A stretch of DNA of 7,945 nt from Solobacterium sp. (lineage in GTDB: Bacteria > Bacillota_I > Bacilli_A > Erysipelotrichales > Erysipelotrichaceae): the NCBI GenBank assembly GCA_017419465.1, contig JAFOLE010000168.1, forward strand, positions 1 through 7,945, read 5' to 3'. The notes below the pieces were generated by a model. The model had not been told where the DNA came from. It worked only from the letters and a program-made list of their open reading frames with translations, and searched no databases. Below are positions 5,453-7,945 of the stretch, piece by piece. Positions within the stretch are counted from its first letter, which is position 1; each line of letters opens with the position of its first letter. A program made the translations under genes and the position numbers.

Positions 5453-7149
5453 TGAACCCGAGAAACGAGTTCATTCGTCTTGAACAGGGACACTGTCACA
5501 ACTGCCTGCGCTGTGTCCGGGCGTGCCCGACCAACGCAATGACATATCTGCACAACCGGCCGACCATTGTCGAAGACGAATGTATTCTCTGCGGACAGTG
5601 CTACAAAGTATGCCCGCATGACGCCAAGGCGGTTATCTCCGATCTTGATCGGGTAAAGGGATGGCTGAATACACACGAACAGGTGATCATCAGCGCCGCC
5701 CCGAGTTTTACTGCGGTCTGGCCGCAGTTTGATTCGCTTGTGCGGATTCTTGAAGGCCGCGGATTTTCCGCGGTGCGGGAAACTGCGGAAGGCGCAAAAC
5801 TTGTGACCAAGGCATTCCGGAATCTGATCGATGAAGGAACCATGGAAAACATCATCACGACCTGCTGTCCGGCAGTCAATGCGCTGATCGAGAAGGAATA
5901 CGGCGAACTGACGCCGTATATGGCACCGGTCGTATCTCCGATGATCGCACACGGACGGATGCTCAAAGAGGAACATCCGGAAGCGAAGATCGTATTCCTT
6001 TCCCCGTGCATTGCCAAATTCAAGGAAATCCGTGATGCGCGCTTTGCCGGCGCCATTGATGCATGCATCGGCATGGAAGAACTGATTCAGTGGATCGAAG
6101 GCACGCTGGAGGAAAGCGAAACTTCCGACTGGCAGGATTTTGAGGGCTCCATTGCCCGTCTTTATCCGACGCCGGGCGGAATTCTCAACTGCATTGATCA
6201 CGATAATGTGGATTATAAATACATCAATGTGGAAGGGGTAGACCGCATCAAGAAAGTTCTTGAGGCGATGAAGGAAGGCACCCTGAAGGGATATTTTGCG
6301 GAGATGTCCGCATGTATCGGTTCCTGCATGGGCGGCCCGCTGCTTTCTCACTTCAAGCATAATGAGTGGCTCGGACAGAGCGTGATCCGCGAGAACGTGG
6401 ACATGAACGCAAAGATTTCCGGCGGTCCGCTGCCGATCGACCTTTCGGCAGAGTGGAAGCCTGAAGATATCTGGCGTCCGACCCATACAGAGGAAGAGAT
6501 TCAGAAAGAGATGATTGCCCTGGGCAAGGTGTCGCAGGACAAGATTCACGACTGCGGTGCCTGCGGCTATGAAACCTGCCGTCTGAAGGCAATCGCGGTT
6601 CTTGACGGAAAGGCGGATCCGAGAATCTGTCTTCCGGAAGCGCTGGAACGTGCGGAATCGCTTTCCAATGTCGTTATTGAAAACACGCCGAACGGCATCA
6701 TCGTTCTGGATAAGGATCTGAATATCCGTGAGATGAATCCGTCGGCACGCAAGATGCTCAATCTGGATATGGTGAACCCGACCGGCATGCCGATCATCAC
6801 CGTTCTTCCGGATGATGCGCTGGAACGGCTGATCCGTCTGACCGGACGGAAGACCGAGTACATGCGTGTCTTCTATGAAAACTACAAACTGCTTGTCGAT
6901 CACGCGATCGTAAACGTGGAAAGCCAGGATCTCTATGTGCTGATTCTGATGGACCGCACGAGCGAGAATGCGCGTGAAGTGAAGATGCGTGAAATGCGGG
7001 AACGCACGATGAATGTCACGGCGGCAGTCATCGATGAACAGATGCGGACGGTACAGGAAATTGCCAGTCTGCTCGGTGAGACAACTGCCCGCTCGAAGGT
7101 TGCGCTCACAAACCTGAAACGGTCAATGGATGAGGACGAGGATGTCTGA
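5449..7149 (+). CDS. hydS: Sensory [FeFe] hydrogenase with PAS domain (HydS, group C-like)
   Basis: The protein has 566 residues. Domain order: two [4Fe-4S] ferredoxin motifs (Cys16/19/22/26 and Cys45/48/51/55); an H-cluster domain with L1 TTCCPAVN (137-144), L2 SPCIAKFKE (185-193) and L3 EMSACIGSCMGGP (285-297); a further [4Fe-4S] module with Cys369/372/377/394 in Cx2Cx4Cx16C spacing; a PAS domain (about 403-505, NTPNGIIVLDKDLNIREMNPSA); and a charged C-terminal helix (506-566). H-cluster ligands are Cys140, Cys187, Cys289 and Cys293; the proton-relay Cys139 is present. The L2 and L3 methionines of catalytic enzymes are both replaced by serine (185 and 287), as is typical of sensory forms. 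The likely role is sensing H2 or redox state and signalling through PAS. There is no kinase or cyclase domain of its own. Its start overlaps the upstream stop (ATGA) and its end overlaps the phosphatase start by 8 bases, which suggests translational coupling. A second ATG at 5452 is an alternative start. Confidence 0.92.
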   Translation: MMNPRNEFIRLEQGHCHNCLRCVRACPTNAMTYLHNRPTIVEDECILCGQCYKVCPHDAKAVISDLDRVKGWLNTHEQVIISAAPSFTAVWPQFDSLVRILEGRGFSAVRETAEGAKLVTKAFRNLIDEGTMENIITTCCPAVNALIEKEYGELTPYMAPVVSPMIAHGRMLKEEHPEAKIVFLSPCIAKFKEIRDARFAGAIDACIGMEELIQWIEGTLEESETSDWQDFEGSIARLYPTPGGILNCIDHDNVDYKYINVEGVDRIKKVLEAMKEGTLKGYFAEMSACIGSCMGGPLLSHFKHNEWLGQSVIRENVDMNAKISGGPLPIDLSAEWKPEDIWRPTHTEEEIQKEMIALGKVSQDKIHDCGACGYETCRLKAIAVLDGKADPRICLPEALERAESLSNVVIENTPNGIIVLDKDLNIREMNPSARKMLNLDMVNPTGMPIITVLPDDALERLIRLTGRKTEYMRVFYENYKLLVDHAIVNVESQDLYVLILMDRTSENAREVKMREMRERTMNVTAAVIDEQMRTVQEIASLLGETTARSKVALTNLKRSMDEDEDV

Positions 7150-7945
7150 GCGAATTTACATTGATGCTTACTGGCGTTCGCTGAACCATTACGGCGAGGA
7201 ACTCTGCGGAGACCGGGTCCAGATCCGGCGCAGTGATACCTGCATGGTAATGGTGCTGGCGGACGGTCTTGGAAGCGGCGTAAAAGCGAATATTCTGTCG
7301 ACCCTTACGAGTACGATCCTCAGTGAAATGATTTTCTCGGGGATGCTGCTGTCGGATGCGGTGGAAACCATTGCGGATACACTGCCGGTATGTCAGGAAC
7401 GCGGCGTGGCATATTCCACGTTCACGATTGTCCAGATCTATTACGACGGCGCAGCGTATATCGCGGAGTTTGATAACCCGGCATGTGTTGTCATGCGCAA
7501 CGGTGCGATCCTTGACCATGAACGGCAGTGTGAGGAACTCAACGGACGGAAGATCTATATCACCAATATGCTGGTTCAGCCGGGTGATCGTTTCATTGCG
7601 TTCTCGGACGGCGTCCTGCATGCCGGTGTCGGAATGACGCTCAACTTCGGCTGGGGTCATGATGAGGTGGAACAGTTCCTTGTAGACTCCACGACACCGC
7701 AGGACAACTCCCGTGAGGTAACACGGATCCTGCTTACGAATGTTGATTATCTGTACGGCGGACAGCCGGGGGATGACTCTACGGTATGCTGCCTTTCCAT
7801 CGTTCCGTCCTCCGAGACGCGCGTTATGGTCGGTCCTCCCTCGAAACCCGAGGACGATGAACTCGTTGTGCGCAAGCTGCTTTCCGCGACCGGAAAGAAG
7901 GTCTGCTGCGGCGGTACGACATCGAATATCGTATCCCGGATTACC
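7142..7945 (+). CDS. SpoIIE/PP2C-type serine/threonine phosphatase, N-terminal part
   Basis: 268 codons are present and the gene continues past the right edge. SpoIIE-type PP2C motifs are visible: CGDRV with Asp24, ADGLGSGVKA (40-49, metal-binding Asp41), FSDGV (154-158, Asp156) and PGDDSTV (209-215, Asp211/212). These are the acidic residues that hold the two metal ions. The region after 225 (VGPPSKPEDDE, then KKVCCGGTTSNIVSR) lies beyond the phosphatase core and is the start of a C-terminal segment whose end is missing. The expected reaction is removal of phosphate from Ser/Thr residues of a partner protein; the target is unknown. Start ATG 7142 follows TGAGGA (7131-7136) by 5 bases and overlaps the end of the sensory hydrogenase gene by 8 bases. 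The pairing suggests that the phosphatase is the output of the hydrogenase sensor. No signal peptide or membrane segment is seen. Confidence 0.92.
   Translation, partial: MSERIYIDAYWRSLNHYGEELCGDRVQIRRSDTCMVMVLADGLGSGVKANILSTLTSTILSEMIFSGMLLSDAVETIADTLPVCQERGVAYSTFTIVQIYYDGAAYIAEFDNPACVVMRNGAILDHERQCEELNGRKIYITNMLVQPGDRFIAFSDGVLHAGVGMTLNFGWGHDEVEQFLVDSTTPQDNSREVTRILLTNVDYLYGGQPGDDSTVCCLSIVPSSETRVMVGPPSKPEDDELVVRKLLSATGKKVCCGGTTSNIVSRIT

Noticed and set aside
5380..6903. Long minus-strand frame (507 codons) opposite the sensory hydrogenase
   Set aside because: The plus-strand frame has unmistakable Fe-S, H-cluster and PAS motifs; the antisense frame has none and covers the overlap of two real genes.
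7356..7637. Plus-strand frame of 93 codons inside the phosphatase gene
   Set aside because: Arg/Ser-rich out-of-frame shadow; the phosphatase frame carries all catalytic motifs through this stretch.
1..7945. CRISPR arrays, insertion sequences, prophage genes or attachment sites
   Set aside because: No regularly spaced repeats, no transposase or integrase motifs and no duplicated tRNA 3' end were seen by eye on either strand.

Overview
The window looks like chromosomal DNA of an anaerobic, fermentative Bacillota (low-GC Gram-positive lineage). Erysipelotrichia or a neighbouring gut or rumen class is an inference, not shown. Pointers are strong AAAGGAG-type Shine-Dalgarno sites, a tRNA-Leu without encoded CCA, a TypA GTPase of Gram-positive type, a lipoprotein D,D-carboxypeptidase, and an [FeFe]-hydrogenase locus that pairs a catalytic-type enzyme with a sensory-type one.

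Layout. (1) 1-248, minus strand: the N-terminal part of a lipoprotein penicillin-binding protein (D-Ala-D-Ala carboxypeptidase), cut by the window edge. (2) 268-427, plus strand: a tRNA-Leu(GAG) gene with its own promoter and intrinsic terminator. The tRNA promoter overlaps a plausible divergent promoter for the carboxypeptidase. (3) 428-605: an intergenic stretch with two back-to-back triloop hairpins, followed by a near-consensus promoter. (4) 606-2450: typA (bipA), closed by a strong intrinsic terminator. (5) 2484-3001: about 500 bases with no convincing protein gene. It has several local hairpins and ends in a textbook terminator, so it is a candidate for an unassigned structured RNA. (6) 3046-7945: an extended -10 promoter, then five genes in one direction: a DJ-1/PfpI family protein, a group-B-like [FeFe] hydrogenase, a small thioredoxin-like [2Fe-2S] protein, a group-C-like sensory [FeFe] hydrogenase with a PAS domain, and a SpoIIE/PP2C-type phosphatase cut by the right edge.

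How the genes work together (inference). The last three genes are tightly coupled: the [2Fe-2S] protein and the sensory hydrogenase overlap by 4 nt, and the sensory hydrogenase and phosphatase overlap by 8 nt. The simplest reading is that the first hydrogenase handles hydrogen turnover with ferredoxin-type electron carriers. The second reads hydrogen or redox state at its H-cluster and passes this through the PAS domain and C-terminal helix to the phosphatase. The phosphatase would then change the phosphorylation of an unknown target. Related hydrogenase/sensor/phosphatase groupings are known in anaerobic Bacillota such as Ruminococcus albus, so the architecture is not new; the phosphatase target and the role of the DJ-1 protein are open. 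No hydrogenase maturation genes (hydE, hydF, hydG) lie in the window.
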